A stretch of DNA of 64,000 nt, taken from assembly GCA_035532415.1 (NCBI GenBank), contig DATKRB010000010.1:1-64000 (forward strand), given 5' to 3'. The notes beneath the pieces are model-generated. The model worked only from the letters and a program-made list of their open reading frames with translations, was not told the DNA's origin and did not search any database. Shown here piece by piece: positions 17,481 through 25,098 of the stretch. Every line of letters starts with the position of its first letter. Position 1 is the first letter of the stretch. The stretch is from DATKRB01 sp035532415. Its GTDB lineage: Bacteria; Actinomycetota; Acidimicrobiia; Acidimicrobiales; RAAP-2. The position numbers were made by a program, and so were the translations under genes.

Positions 17481-17585
17481 CGCCACCGATATCGGCAGCG
17501 TCCGATGGGTGCGTCAAGAACGCAGTGGACGAACTGGTCCCACTCTGGCGGCGCACCTGATCACAGTGGTGTGTAGAGTGTGTGT

Positions 17586-17849
17586 ATGGCCCGAGTGAAC
17601 GTGTATCTCCCGGACGATCTTGCCGAAGAGGCGAGAGAAGCGGGGCTGAACGTCTCGAGCATCGCCCAGGACGCCCTGCGACGCGAGCTGGCCGGCCGCC
17701 GCACGACGGCGTGGCTCGACACGGTGCGCAAGCTGCCTCGTACGGGCGTGACCCACGATGAGGTCATTGCGGCGCTGGGTGAGGTTCGGGCCGAGGCGGG
17801 AGACGAGTGGCCGGCGCGAGCGGCCAAGCCGAAGGGCCGGTCGGCGTGA
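17586..17849 (+). CDS. vapB: VapB-type antitoxin (RHH/CopG-like)
   Basis: This 87-residue protein reads MARVNVYLPDDLAEEAREAG at the N-terminus, the classic ribbon-helix-helix start, followed by SSIAQDALRREL and a toxin-binding tail (THDEVIAALGEVRAE). It overlaps the PIN-toxin gene by 4 bp (GTGA). The ATG at 17586 is preferred over GTG 17580. As in other VapBC pairs it should neutralise the toxin and repress the shared promoter. Confidence 0.8.
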   Translation: MARVNVYLPDDLAEEAREAGLNVSSIAQDALRRELAGRRTTAWLDTVRKLPRTGVTHDEVIAALGEVRAEAGDEWPARAAKPKGRSA

Positions 17850-18241
17850 CCGAGGAACACCTCGTCGTCGATGCATCGGCGCTCGTCGACCTGCTGCTCG
17901 GTGAGGCCCTGAGCGCTGCGGTACAGGCGCGCATCGACGGTGCCGTCCTGCACGCCCCTGCCCATGTCGACGCCGAGATCCTCTCGGGGCTCGGACGCCT
18001 GTATCGGTCTGGGAAGCTCACTGCACCGGTGGTTGACGAGCAGCTCACTGCCATGTCCGCTGCTCCGATCCTGCGACACGCAGTTCCCGATTTACTCCGA
18101 GGGGCGTGGCAGCGCCGCGACCGGATCCGGCTCGCCGACGCGCTGTACGTGGAGCTGGCTGACCGCCTGGGCGTCCGGATGCTCACCACCGACCGAGCCC
18201 TCGCCCGTACGACCAAGATCGCGGAGGTGGTCACCGCATGA
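17846..18241 (+). CDS. vapC: VapC-type PIN ribonuclease toxin
   Basis: The product has 131 residues from GTG 17846, a typical VapC length. All PIN acidic positions can be seen: Asp in LVVDASALVDLLL, Glu in VDAEILSGLGRL, Asp in RLADALYVEL and Asp in LTTDRALAR. It is predicted to be a Mg-dependent single-stranded RNase (often against tRNA or rRNA; target unknown here). It is translationally coupled to vapB. Unlike the other VapC-type genes nearby it looks intact. Confidence 0.82.
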   Translation: MTEEHLVVDASALVDLLLGEALSAAVQARIDGAVLHAPAHVDAEILSGLGRLYRSGKLTAPVVDEQLTAMSAAPILRHAVPDLLRGAWQRRDRIRLADALYVELADRLGVRMLTTDRALARTTKIAEVVTA

Positions 18242-18398
18242 TGCTGCTCTCCGATCTCATCCAAATTCCCGGCAGCGTGCGGCAGCGCCCGGACGGCAGG
18301 TGGACGCCGACTACATGTCGGCCCCGACCGGCCCCCTGGTGGCGACGTCGACAACCCGGGCGCCGAATCCCGTTGTCCGATTTCGCTGCCGTGGCGAC

Positions 18399-18617
18399 TC
18401 AGTCGATGGATCCGCGTGGCACCACCCATTGCGCCCTCAACGGGGGGTAGGCGTCGGCGATGTGGTCGAAGTCACTGTCGTAGTGCAGGATGGTGGCGAT
18501 GGAGTGGACAGCGGTGGCGGCGATGGCGACGTCGATGACCCTTGCCGCTCGACCCTTGCCGGCGTGCCAGAGCGCCGTCCGGATGTCGATGATGATCTGG
18601 TCGGTGCCGGCTGAGGC
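18399..18617 (-). pseudogene. C-terminal remnant of a VapC PIN toxin
   Basis: On the minus strand an open frame ending at 18399 reads GRAARVIDVAIAATAVH, TILHYDSDFDHIADAYPPLR and WVVPRGSID. This is the last third of a VapC protein, with the late Asp motifs present. The N-terminal strand and central helices are absent. It directly follows a shrunken VapB gene, so the module decayed by internal deletion. Confidence 0.6.
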
Positions 18618-18749
18618 TCACCGACGGGCGGCGGCACGGACCTCGGGGTCACGGAGATCGGCGATCGGGTCGGTTGCGATGATCCAGTCGATGGTCTCCC
18701 GTGCACGCTGGAGCAGGCTCTCGTCGATGTCGATGAGCGTCTTGGCCAT
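18618..18749 (-). pseudogene. Internally deleted VapB antitoxin
   Basis: This frame of 43 codons starts at ATG 18749 behind a GAGGAGGAG site. The beginning MAKTLIDIDESLLQRARE matches the N-terminus of VapB antitoxins of the AKTLIDIDE type. It then jumps to TIDWIIATDPIADLRDPEVR, which resembles a VapB C-terminus. The middle (TKKDTVN-like helix) is missing. The intact ribosome site means a short peptide could still be made. Confidence 0.55.
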
Positions 18750-18897
18750 GTCTCCTCCTCGTGGCGCGGTTGCTGGACCCTCAGTACCAGATCGAGGTCC
18801 TCGGCCGGAGTCGGACCACCACGCCGTTCGGGATCTGGGCCTCCGAGACGCCGAATGTTGGGTGTGGGCGACCTTGCCTTTCGCTGGTGGGTGAGCG

Positions 18898-19248
18898 TCA
18901 CCACGCGACCTGCATGAGCTCCAGGGCGTTGAGGATCGAGCGCTCGGTCGGGGAGAGGCCGACGAACTCGAGACCTACTCGCACGCCGCCCTGGGGAACG
19001 CTCGTGACGTACTTGACCTCGCCGACCAAGCGGATGCTCACGGAGGTGCCGATCGGTGTGTCCACCTCGACGACGAGCTGTTCGCCCACAAGATCTGTCG
19101 GTACCGCGCCGTAAAGAGCGAGACCGACGCCCAGGATCGACATGTCGATCACCAGACAATCGTGCCATTCGGCACGCCGATCACTTTCGATCTTGTACTT
19201 GCCGGACCAGCCGGCCGCCTGACGGGGGATACGTCTTCGTAGTTCCAT
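18898..19248 (-). CDS. PilZ-domain protein
   Basis: This 116-residue protein starts MELRRRIPRQAAGW and has the PilZ order: a basic RxxxR-type N-terminus (RRRIPRQ), a D/N-x-S-x-x-G-like IDMSILGVGLALYG (about residues 34-47), and a beta-barrel ending GGVRVGLEFVGLS. PilZ domains bind cyclic-di-GMP. The first motif here has RR-x-x-x-RQ and may or may not bind. A close paralogue lies at 30650-31003. It is the most downstream of a run of minus-strand genes encoding exported proteins and an ECF sigma factor. Confidence 0.75.
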   Translation of the reverse strand: MELRRRIPRQAAGWSGKYKIESDRRAEWHDCLVIDMSILGVGLALYGAVPTDLVGEQLVVEVDTPIGTSVSIRLVGEVKYVTSVPQGGVRVGLEFVGLSPTERSILNALELMQVAW

Positions 19249-19263
19249 GTTCGTCCTTCGTCG

Positions 19264-19743
19264 CTATGAACCCGGGGGCGGTGACTGTGACACCGCCTGG
19301 GCCGCCGGGGGAATAGCGCCCGCGTCCGTTCCAAGTGGAACGAAGCCCTTGCCCGGATATTCGTGGCCGACCACGGTCACCAGGTCTGGGCCGTAGACCG
19401 TCACGATCGGCAGCTGAGGCCTGCTCGCGAGGGGAGGAGGAACCTCGGGCGACGACGGAGCCTGGCCGCGAACCGGCTGCCCGAGAGGTGTCGGGATCAG
19501 GGCCGTTTTGTTCACGTATCCGACGATCCTGCCGTTGCTCGTGACCGACACGTAGTCGGGCGCCTGGCTCCAGTCGATGGCCCCGTGGGCCGCCGCACTG
19601 GCAGGAATGGCGCCCTTGGTCGGCGGAGCCGGGGCGCTCCCGAAGGCTGGGCCGAGGAATGCGAAGGTTGCCACCGCGCCTGTGGTAGCGGCTGCCACCG
19701 CGCCGAGCACTGCAGCCCGGCGGACTCGATTCACGATGTTCAT
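19264..19743 (-). CDS. Secreted protein with a domain shared with the PASTA protein
   Basis: This 159-residue protein has a signal peptide (basic NRVRRAA followed by a hydrophobic AVLGAVAAATTGAVATFAF core). The mature part has a segment IDWSQAPDYVSVTSNGRIVG followed by YVNKTALIPTPLGQPVRG, and later VTVYGPDLVTVVGHEYPGKG. The same motifs in the same order occur in the membrane-anchored PASTA protein at 20371-21192. I do not recognise this domain. It lies 15 bp upstream of the PilZ gene. The tail is rich in Pro, Ala and Gln. Confidence 0.65.
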   Translation of the reverse strand: MNIVNRVRRAAVLGAVAAATTGAVATFAFLGPAFGSAPAPPTKGAIPASAAAHGAIDWSQAPDYVSVTSNGRIVGYVNKTALIPTPLGQPVRGQAPSSPEVPPPLASRPQLPIVTVYGPDLVTVVGHEYPGKGFVPLGTDAGAIPPAAQAVSQSPPPGS

Positions 19744-19759
19744 GTGACTCTTCTCCTTG

Positions 19760-20257
19760 TCAGTTCTGGGTGGGGGAAAAGACCGATCCGGCGGAGACGT
19801 ACTGCCAGCTTCCGTTGGCGTAGGACCAGACCTCTCCGACCGTTTCGGTCATGTAGTTGTGCGTTCCCGAGGGTTGGCCACAGAGGTCGTATGGTCCGGT
19901 CCAATATCCCGACCCCGCGCTCCCGTCAAAGGCCCAGGTGCTCATTCCACAGAACGCCCCATCCTCGAACCCGGCGACATAAATCCCCTGCTCTCCGGCA
20001 CCCATGTCCGCAGGCGTTCCACCGCACTGACCCGGATCGACCGAGCTGTAGATGGAGCCGTAGTTGTTGTGGCTCCCGCTCGCGATGTAGGCGGTGAGGC
20101 AGCTGTCGGCGTACCACGATGGGTAGTAGGGACCACTGGTCGCCGTGAATTGCTGGTTGTAGGCGTCGGCATACGCCCACGCCATCGGGAACAAGACTGC
20201 TGCGCTCAGGCTCGCCGAGACGAGGGCGGTAACTATTACGGAACGACGGGAAACCAC
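19760..20257 (-). CDS. Secreted protein of unknown function
   Basis: This 165-residue protein has a clear signal peptide (VSRRSVIVTALVSASLSAAV, cleavage expected after AWAYA). The mature chain is rich in Tyr, Ser, Gly and Trp and contains four cysteines, at SCLTAY, GQCGGTP, FCGMSTW and LCGQPSG, likely forming two disulfides. Aromatic clusters such as SGPYYPSWY and GYWTGPYD suggest a carbohydrate- or surface-binding beta fold, but I recognise no family. It lies 16 bp upstream of the secreted-protein gene that follows it. Confidence 0.6.
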   Translation of the reverse strand: MVSRRSVIVTALVSASLSAAVLFPMAWAYADAYNQQFTATSGPYYPSWYADSCLTAYIASGSHNNYGSIYSSVDPGQCGGTPADMGAGEQGIYVAGFEDGAFCGMSTWAFDGSAGSGYWTGPYDLCGQPSGTHNYMTETVGEVWSYANGSWQYVSAGSVFSPTQN

Positions 20258-20370
20258 GCGGTCCTCCTAGCGGTAGAGGCGGAGCAAGCAGAGACGCTGC
20301 TCATATCGATGAAGCCATTCGGGTAGCAGACGCTCATGGGTGACGACCCGAGTGGCGTAGATGAGGGGGA

Positions 20371-21192
20371 TCAGGAGCCGACCGAGATGGTCACCTCCGA
20401 ACCTCGGGCCATCGTCGCTCCCGGGACGGGGGCTTCGGACAGCACGGTGCCGGCCGCGGCGCCCGGGGTCGTCACGTTGACGACCTTCGTGAGGAGCCCT
20501 GCGCCGAGAAGGGTCTGCTCGGCCTGGCTCAGGGTCTGCCCGCGTATGTCGGGGACCACGACGGCTGACGAGTGGGAATCGCTCGCGGGCCCACCCGGGG
20601 TCGCCGTCCCCTCCGGCGGGCATTTCGGTTCGACGCGGAGCGGTATGTAGCCCGTACCGGGGTAGATGTGACCGATGAGCAAGCGATCGGCGTTGTAGAC
20701 GTTGAGCCCGTCGGTGCCACAGCCCGGGACGGGTTCCTGGAGCGGGCCGGTCAGGCCCTGGGATGGCCGGAGATCGGATTTCTTGACGTATCCGACGACT
20801 GCTCCGCGCGAAACAGCGATCACGAGCGCGGGGACTTTCGACCAGATGATGGATCCGTGGGAGGAGATCGTGTCCTTGGGGACGTCGGCTTGAAGGGGGA
20901 CGCCTCGGAGCGACTGCAGCGTGACCGATGCGCTGGCGCTTGGTGACGTCCCCAAGGTGACGAGCAGCGTTCCCGCGAGGACAGCCGCCACGATCACGGC
21001 CGCGGCGACCAGGGAGACGACCCGCCTCGGTGACCGTGACGGGACGTCGAAGATGGGAGTCCCGAGTTTCCCGTTGAATCGGTGCGATTCAGACGTGATG
21101 GCGAGGAACAGTGCGGTCGCCGCCTCGTCATGGGGCGAGTCGGGCATGCGGGCATCGTCGAGCGGAGCCAGAGCCGCGAGGCGCTGGTTCAT
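20371..21192 (-). CDS. Membrane-anchored protein with C-terminal PASTA domain, putative anti-sigma factor
   Basis: This 273-residue protein starts at ATG 21192, with an AAGGAG site 14-19 bp upstream. A short cytoplasmic N-terminus (about 65 residues) is followed by one transmembrane helix (VVSLVAAAVIVAAVLAGTLL). Outside are an unrecognised domain (IIWSKVPALVIAVSRGAVVG, then NVYNADRLLIGHIYPGTGY) and a PASTA domain (VVVPDIRGQTLSQAEQTLLG, ending GSEVTISVG). The gene directly follows an ECF sigma gene, the normal anti-sigma position. The cytoplasmic part lacks the HxxxCxxC zinc motif. PASTA domains sense peptidoglycan fragments or beta-lactams, so a cell-wall signal is plausible. Confidence 0.68.
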   Translation of the reverse strand: MNQRLAALAPLDDARMPDSPHDEAATALFLAITSESHRFNGKLGTPIFDVPSRSPRRVVSLVAAAVIVAAVLAGTLLVTLGTSPSASASVTLQSLRGVPLQADVPKDTISSHGSIIWSKVPALVIAVSRGAVVGYVKKSDLRPSQGLTGPLQEPVPGCGTDGLNVYNADRLLIGHIYPGTGYIPLRVEPKCPPEGTATPGGPASDSHSSAVVVPDIRGQTLSQAEQTLLGAGLLTKVVNVTTPGAAAGTVLSEAPVPGATMARGSEVTISVGS

Positions 21193-21211
21193 CGCTCGAA
21201 CGCGTCTCCTT

Positions 21212-21832
21212 CTACCCATTGGCATGAGGACCGCCCAACGCGCATGCGGGGTCCGGCAAGTGGTGCCGGGGCTGTAGGGGGACCGGCTCCTCGTCGAACT
21301 GACGCAGGTGATCGGACAGCCGGTGGCGAGCCCTCGAAAGCCGCACCTTGGCAGCTCCCCGGGAGCAGCCGAGAACGGTGGCCAGATCTGACGACTCGAG
21401 GCCCTCCCACGCCGAGAGGCGCAATATCTCCTGGTCAGACTCGCTGAGAAGCGAGAATGCCTTTCGGTCCGTGAGGGTATCGAGGACGTCGTCCGGTTCC
21501 GCGGGGAAGCGGACGAGCTCAAAGCTGAGTCGTTCTGCGAGGCGCTCACGTCGATGGTCGGCACGTCGGTGGTTCGAAAGGACGAGCCGGGCGGTGCCGA
21601 ACAGCCAGAGGCGAGCCTCATGACCTGCCGGCACGGAATCGAGCCGGCGCCAGGCAACCAGGAAGGTCTCGGCCACGACGTCTGCCGCATCCTCGGAAGT
21701 CGAGGTCCTCCGTCGGGCGAAGCCGACCAGGGTCCGATAGTGCTCCTGGTAGATCCGCCGAAATCGCTCGACCGAGTCAGAATCCGAGGAGGTCACAGCG
21801 CCGTCAGGGTCATTGCTACGCCAGGCGACCAT
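21212..21832 (-). CDS. ECF-family RNA polymerase sigma factor
   Basis: This 206-residue protein starts at ATG 21832 next to a GAGGAGGAGAGG site. Region 2 is visible as FRRIYQEHYRTLVGFARRRT, DVVAETFLVAWRRLD and ARLWLFGTARLVLSNHRRAD. Region 4 is visible as SDQEILRLSAWEGLESSDLA followed by LGCSRGAAKVRLSRARHRL. Group 70-type ECF factors usually direct an extracytoplasmic stress regulon and are held by a membrane anti-sigma protein. Here the adjacent PASTA protein is the candidate. The three further minus-strand genes downstream may be its targets or operon partners. Confidence 0.85.
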   Translation of the reverse strand: MVAWRSNDPDGAVTSSDSDSVERFRRIYQEHYRTLVGFARRRTSTSEDAADVVAETFLVAWRRLDSVPAGHEARLWLFGTARLVLSNHRRADHRRERLAERLSFELVRFPAEPDDVLDTLTDRKAFSLLSESDQEILRLSAWEGLESSDLATVLGCSRGAAKVRLSRARHRLSDHLRQFDEEPVPLQPRHHLPDPACALGGPHANG

Positions 21833-22084
21833 CCTCTCCTCCTCACGGTCGACAGAGCTGTTGTCACAGCATCGTCAAAGTAGGCACCCAATCCATTCAT
21901 GTCCACATGTTCTCGGAAAGTTACAGAAACCTCTTGAGGTGGGAACCGTCGACGTCTCACCCGACGTGACGGCCAAGATCGTCGCTCCGACGCGAGGTTG
22001 TGAGCACACCGACTCTGGTCGGGCAACCGAGAACGAGCCGGCGGTCAGACGGGTCCCATAACCGCGACTCGGGCTGGCGTCGTG

Positions 22085-22300
22085 CGCACGCCGCGATGCC
22101 GATCTGGCGCGCCGGGTGGTAGTCGATGCCGCGATCGGCCAAGAGAGCGGTGACCGCCTCCGACACGTTCACTCCGGCGACCCCCATGGGCGCGGGCTCC
22201 GCCGCGCCCCCTGGCGGCGAAGCATGGCGTCGGTGAGAAGAGCCGCCTCATACGGGGCGGCGGGGCAGCGGTACATCGGGGCGGCGGTCACCACCCGGTT
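22085..22300 (-). pseudogene. Fragment of a sulfide:quinone-reductase-like FAD oxidoreductase
   Basis: Two minus-strand frames give neighbouring pieces of one enzyme. One is APMYRCPAAPYEAALLTDAM with LRRQGARR (about 22210-22295). After a frame change the other is GVAGVNVSEAVTALLADRGI followed by DYHP (about 22100-22180). These match the substrate-domain region of SQR-type flavoproteins. The FAD-binding N-terminus and the C-terminus are absent. Confidence 0.5.
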
Positions 22301-22313
22301 GGCAACTATCTGA

Positions 22314-22337
22314 GAATATGTCAAACTAATAACATAA
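22314..22337. promoter_or_regulatory. AT-rich imperfect dyad upstream of the Ehr operon
   Basis: An isolated AT-rich patch (ATATGTCAAACTAATAACAT) contains ATATGT and ACATAA arms (5 of 6 complementary) 10 bp apart. It is the only clear low-GC block in the 500 bp before the hydrogenase-related operon and could hold its promoter and an ArsR-type operator. The distance to the first gene (about 260 bp) is long. This is a weak call. Confidence 0.3.
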
Positions 22338-22389
22338 TGAGATTTGCTGGTAAGCCCTCGGCAGGCAGGACGGCCGTCACCGAGCTGCC

Positions 22390-22420
22390 GACCGAACGAC
22401 CGAACGACCGAACGACCGAC
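22390..22420 (+). repeat. Tandem 8-bp repeat
   Basis: The unit ACCGAACG/ACGACCGA repeats with 8-bp period almost four times. It is embedded in an otherwise featureless 250-bp stretch before the hydrogenase-related operon. Its function is unknown. Confidence 0.55.
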
Positions 22421-22594
22421 ACGCTGATCCGCTCGTTCCGCCGCCGGAACCCGCGGTGTCCCGCTGCTGTTGGCACGCCGCCCGAGCGCCAAACCCTGGC
22501 GCCGGCGAGGGGCCCGGTTACTCCCGGTGTGGCGCTCGGTTGATGATCGGGGCCTCCCTGTCCGCCGCCGGCCTTCACCCGGGCTGACCGCCCG

Positions 22595-23080
22595 GTGTCG
22601 GCTCAGAACTTGTGGCGGTCGCTTTGGCGCGTCCGGCGCGTCACCGAAGCGCTCGCTCCCGATGCGGACGCAACGGCCGGGCCGGAGGAGCTCATCGGAT
22701 CGCTCCAGCTCCGCCACGTCGATGCCGGGTCGTGCAACGGCTGCGAGCTCGAGATCGCATCGGCATTCGGCCCGGTGTATGACGCAGAGCGCTTCGGGGC
22801 TCGGTTGGTCGCGTCCCCCAGACATGCCGACGGGTTGCTCGTAACCGGTCCGGTCACCAGGAACATGGCCGTTCCCCTCGTGAAGACGCTCGAGGCGACG
22901 CCACACCCTCGGATCGTCATTGCCGTGGGCGATTGTGCATGCGATTGCGGGGTGTTTCGCGGTGGGTACGGGGTGGTCGGCTCCGTCGGTGACGTCGTCC
23001 CGGTCGACGCCTCTATCCCCGGGTGCCCCCCCGACCCGACTGCCATCATCGATGCGCTGCGCGGGATCACCCGCCGATGA
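22595..23080 (+). CDS. Hydrogenase-related complex small subunit (NuoB/HycG-like, Rv0082-like)
   Basis: This 161-residue protein (GTG 22595) belongs to the NuoB/group-4 hydrogenase small-subunit family, which carries the [4Fe-4S] cluster nearest the quinone or active site. The cluster ligands are visible: C47 and C50 (AGSCNGCELE), C114/C118 (GDCACDC) and C144 (IPGCPPDP). Electron transfer through the complex is therefore plausible even though the large subunit lacks Ni ligands. No good ribosome site precedes the GTG. It overlaps the next gene by 4 bp. The order of the cluster is that of M. tuberculosis Rv0082-Rv0087. Confidence 0.82.
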   Translation: MSAQNLWRSLWRVRRVTEALAPDADATAGPEELIGSLQLRHVDAGSCNGCELEIASAFGPVYDAERFGARLVASPRHADGLLVTGPVTRNMAVPLVKTLEATPHPRIVIAVGDCACDCGVFRGGYGVVGSVGDVVPVDASIPGCPPDPTAIIDALRGITRR

Positions 23081-25098
23081 CCGCCGCCTCGCTCGTGGTC
23101 TCCGGCGCCGTGCTCGGTCTCACCGCTGGTGTTGGCGGTGCCACCCTGCCGAGGCGGTCGCGAGTGGCGGTCGGGGCCGTGCTCGTCTGGGGCGCATGCG
23201 CGCTCGAGGCGGTCGCTGCCATTCACGTGCTGGTCAGCGGCCACCGGGTCGTGCTGCACTCCGCCGAGCTGCTCCCTTTCACCGGTGTCAACCTGGTGCT
23301 CACCCCGTTGGGCGCGTTCTTCGTGCTGCTCGTGGCCATGGTGGCCGTGCCGGCCACGCTGCACGGGATCGGATATGCCCATCATGGACTGGACAGCCGC
23401 ATGGCGGCATTCGCCGTCCCTATCTTTGTCACGGTCCTGCTCCTCGTGCCCGCGGCCGGGAGCGTAGCCACGTTCATGGTGCTGTGGGAGCTCATGGCGC
23501 TGACGTCCCTCTCCCTCGTGCTCGTGGACCACGGCCGCCGTGAGGCGACCCGGAGTGCAGGCACGTGGTACGCCGTTATCACTCATATCGGAGCGGCGGC
23601 GATCCTGACTGCCTTCTTGATCCTCGCCGCCCACTCCGGTGGCCAGTCGTTCGCTGCCCTCCGGCTCCACGCCCGGCACCTGGCACCGGTCGTGCGCGCG
23701 CTGGTTTTCGTGCTGGCTCTCGTGGGCTTCGGGTCGAAGGCCGGTGTCGTGCCCTTTCATGTTTGGCTGCCCAAGGCGCACCCGGAAGCGCCAAGCCCGG
23801 TCTCCGCACTGATGTCGGGGGCGATGGTCGCCCTCGGCGTCTACGGGATCATCCTCGTCGGTGACGTCATCCTCGGCGGTGGATCGCTGTGGTGGTGGCT
23901 GGTGGTGCTGGCCTTGGGCGCTGTCTCGGCGCTGTTCGGCTCTCTCCACGCGGCGAGCAGCACCGATATGAAGCGCCTGCTCGCCTACTCCACTACCGAC
24001 AACGTCGGCCTGGCTCTGATCGGCCTGGGCGCCTCGGGGCTCTTCGATGCGACCCGGCACCCCCAGTTGGCCGCACTGGGATTGGTGGCGGCCCTCGTGC
24101 TCCTGCTCAACCATGCGGCGTTCAAGGGCGCGCTCTTCTTGTCGGCCGGGTCCGTCCAGAGCGCAACAGGGACCCGTGACCTCGACCAACTCGGGGGCCT
24201 CTTGCGGCGCATGCCCCAGACCGGCGCGCTCTTCCTTGGGGCGGCGGCGGCCATCTGCGCGCTGCCACCGCTCAACGGTTTCATCGGCGAATGGCTGCTG
24301 TTCCAGAGCTTGTTGCACGGGGCGGACATCGGGAACACGGCCGGCGAGATCGCCATCCCGCTGGCCGTGGCCGCGATGGCGTTGACGGCCGGGTTGACGG
24401 TGGTCGCCTTCGTGAAGGCGGCCGGCATCGGGTTCCTTGGTCGACCTCGTTCGGAGGGTGCCGACGCGGCGGTGGAGGTGCCGGGCACGATGCGCCTCGC
24501 CGTCGGTCTGCTCGTCGGGGTATGCGTCGTTCTCGGCGTCGTCCCGACCCTGGTCCTTCCCGCTGTCGAGCGCGCCGTCAGGGCCGTACTCCCCAGGGTC
24601 GCGCCGCTGTCCCTGGCCCATGGCGTCGACCTGCAGCTGGTCGGGCTGCGAGGCGTGCTCGAGCCGGCCGCTCTGGCCGCTGCCATGGCGGGAGCACTTT
24701 TTGGTCTCGGGGCCCTTCGCCGTGCGCTGGCCCGTCGGCCCGCACCGCGTGTGGCGGAGGCGTGGGGATGTGGCCGCCAGCTCCAGACGGCCCGCATGCA
24801 GTACACGGCCACGTCGTTCGCCGAGCCGGTCCAGCGCGTCTTCGACGACGTGTTGCGCCCGGTCCAGGACCTCGACGTCAGCCACGTGGCCGAGTCGCGC
24901 TACTTCATCGAGGCGGTGACGTTCCACAACGCAGTGGACGACGGCATCGAGCGCGGGCTCTACCGGCCGGTCATCGGAGCCGTTCGGCGCTGGGGGCAGG
25001 TGGCGCGCCAGCTGCAGCCCGGCAGCGTCCACCGCTACCTCGCCTACGGGCTCGGGGCCCTGGTCATCGTGCTCACCGCCCTGACGGTGATCCGATGA
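23077..25098 (+). CDS. HyfB-like antiporter-type membrane subunit (Rv0083-like)
   Basis: This 673-residue, very hydrophobic protein has a proton-translocating antiporter core: VPFHVWLPKAHPEAPSPVSA is the hallmark of NuoL/M/N and HyfB/HycC proteins, and the LLNHAAFKGALFLSAG and DMKRLLAYSTTDN segments are also present. Like HyfB it has a long C-terminal extension, including AWGCGRQLQTARMQYTATSF and a final membrane helix. It is predicted to pump ions in the inner membrane. The start ATG overlaps the preceding stop and the stop overlaps the next start. Confidence 0.85.
   Translation: MTAASLVVSGAVLGLTAGVGGATLPRRSRVAVGAVLVWGACALEAVAAIHVLVSGHRVVLHSAELLPFTGVNLVLTPLGAFFVLLVAMVAVPATLHGIGYAHHGLDSRMAAFAVPIFVTVLLLVPAAGSVATFMVLWELMALTSLSLVLVDHGRREATRSAGTWYAVITHIGAAAILTAFLILAAHSGGQSFAALRLHARHLAPVVRALVFVLALVGFGSKAGVVPFHVWLPKAHPEAPSPVSALMSGAMVALGVYGIILVGDVILGGGSLWWWLVVLALGAVSALFGSLHAASSTDMKRLLAYSTTDNVGLALIGLGASGLFDATRHPQLAALGLVAALVLLLNHAAFKGALFLSAGSVQSATGTRDLDQLGGLLRRMPQTGALFLGAAAAICALPPLNGFIGEWLLFQSLLHGADIGNTAGEIAIPLAVAAMALTAGLTVVAFVKAAGIGFLGRPRSEGADAAVEVPGTMRLAVGLLVGVCVVLGVVPTLVLPAVERAVRAVLPRVAPLSLAHGVDLQLVGLRGVLEPAALAAAMAGALFGLGALRRALARRPAPRVAEAWGCGRQLQTARMQYTATSFAEPVQRVFDDVLRPVQDLDVSHVAESRYFIEAVTFHNAVDDGIERGLYRPVIGAVRRWGQVARQLQPGSVHRYLAYGLGALVIVLTALTVIR

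Noticed and set aside
18238..18450. 70-codon plus-strand frame after vapC
   Set aside because: Arg/Pro-rich composition, no ribosome site, and overlaps the opposite-strand VapC remnant.
18776..18845. Similarity of CTCGGCCGGAGTCGGACCAC to the vapB45 region near 1170
   Set aside because: The match is short (about 25 bp) and gives only NGVVVRLRP on the minus strand. It could be a vapB45-like scrap but is too little to call.
22603..25032. Long minus-strand open frame opposite the HyfB-like gene
   Set aside because: It is rich in Arg, Gln, His and Gly, has no recognisable motif and exactly mirrors a clear membrane-protein gene. It is a high-GC shadow.
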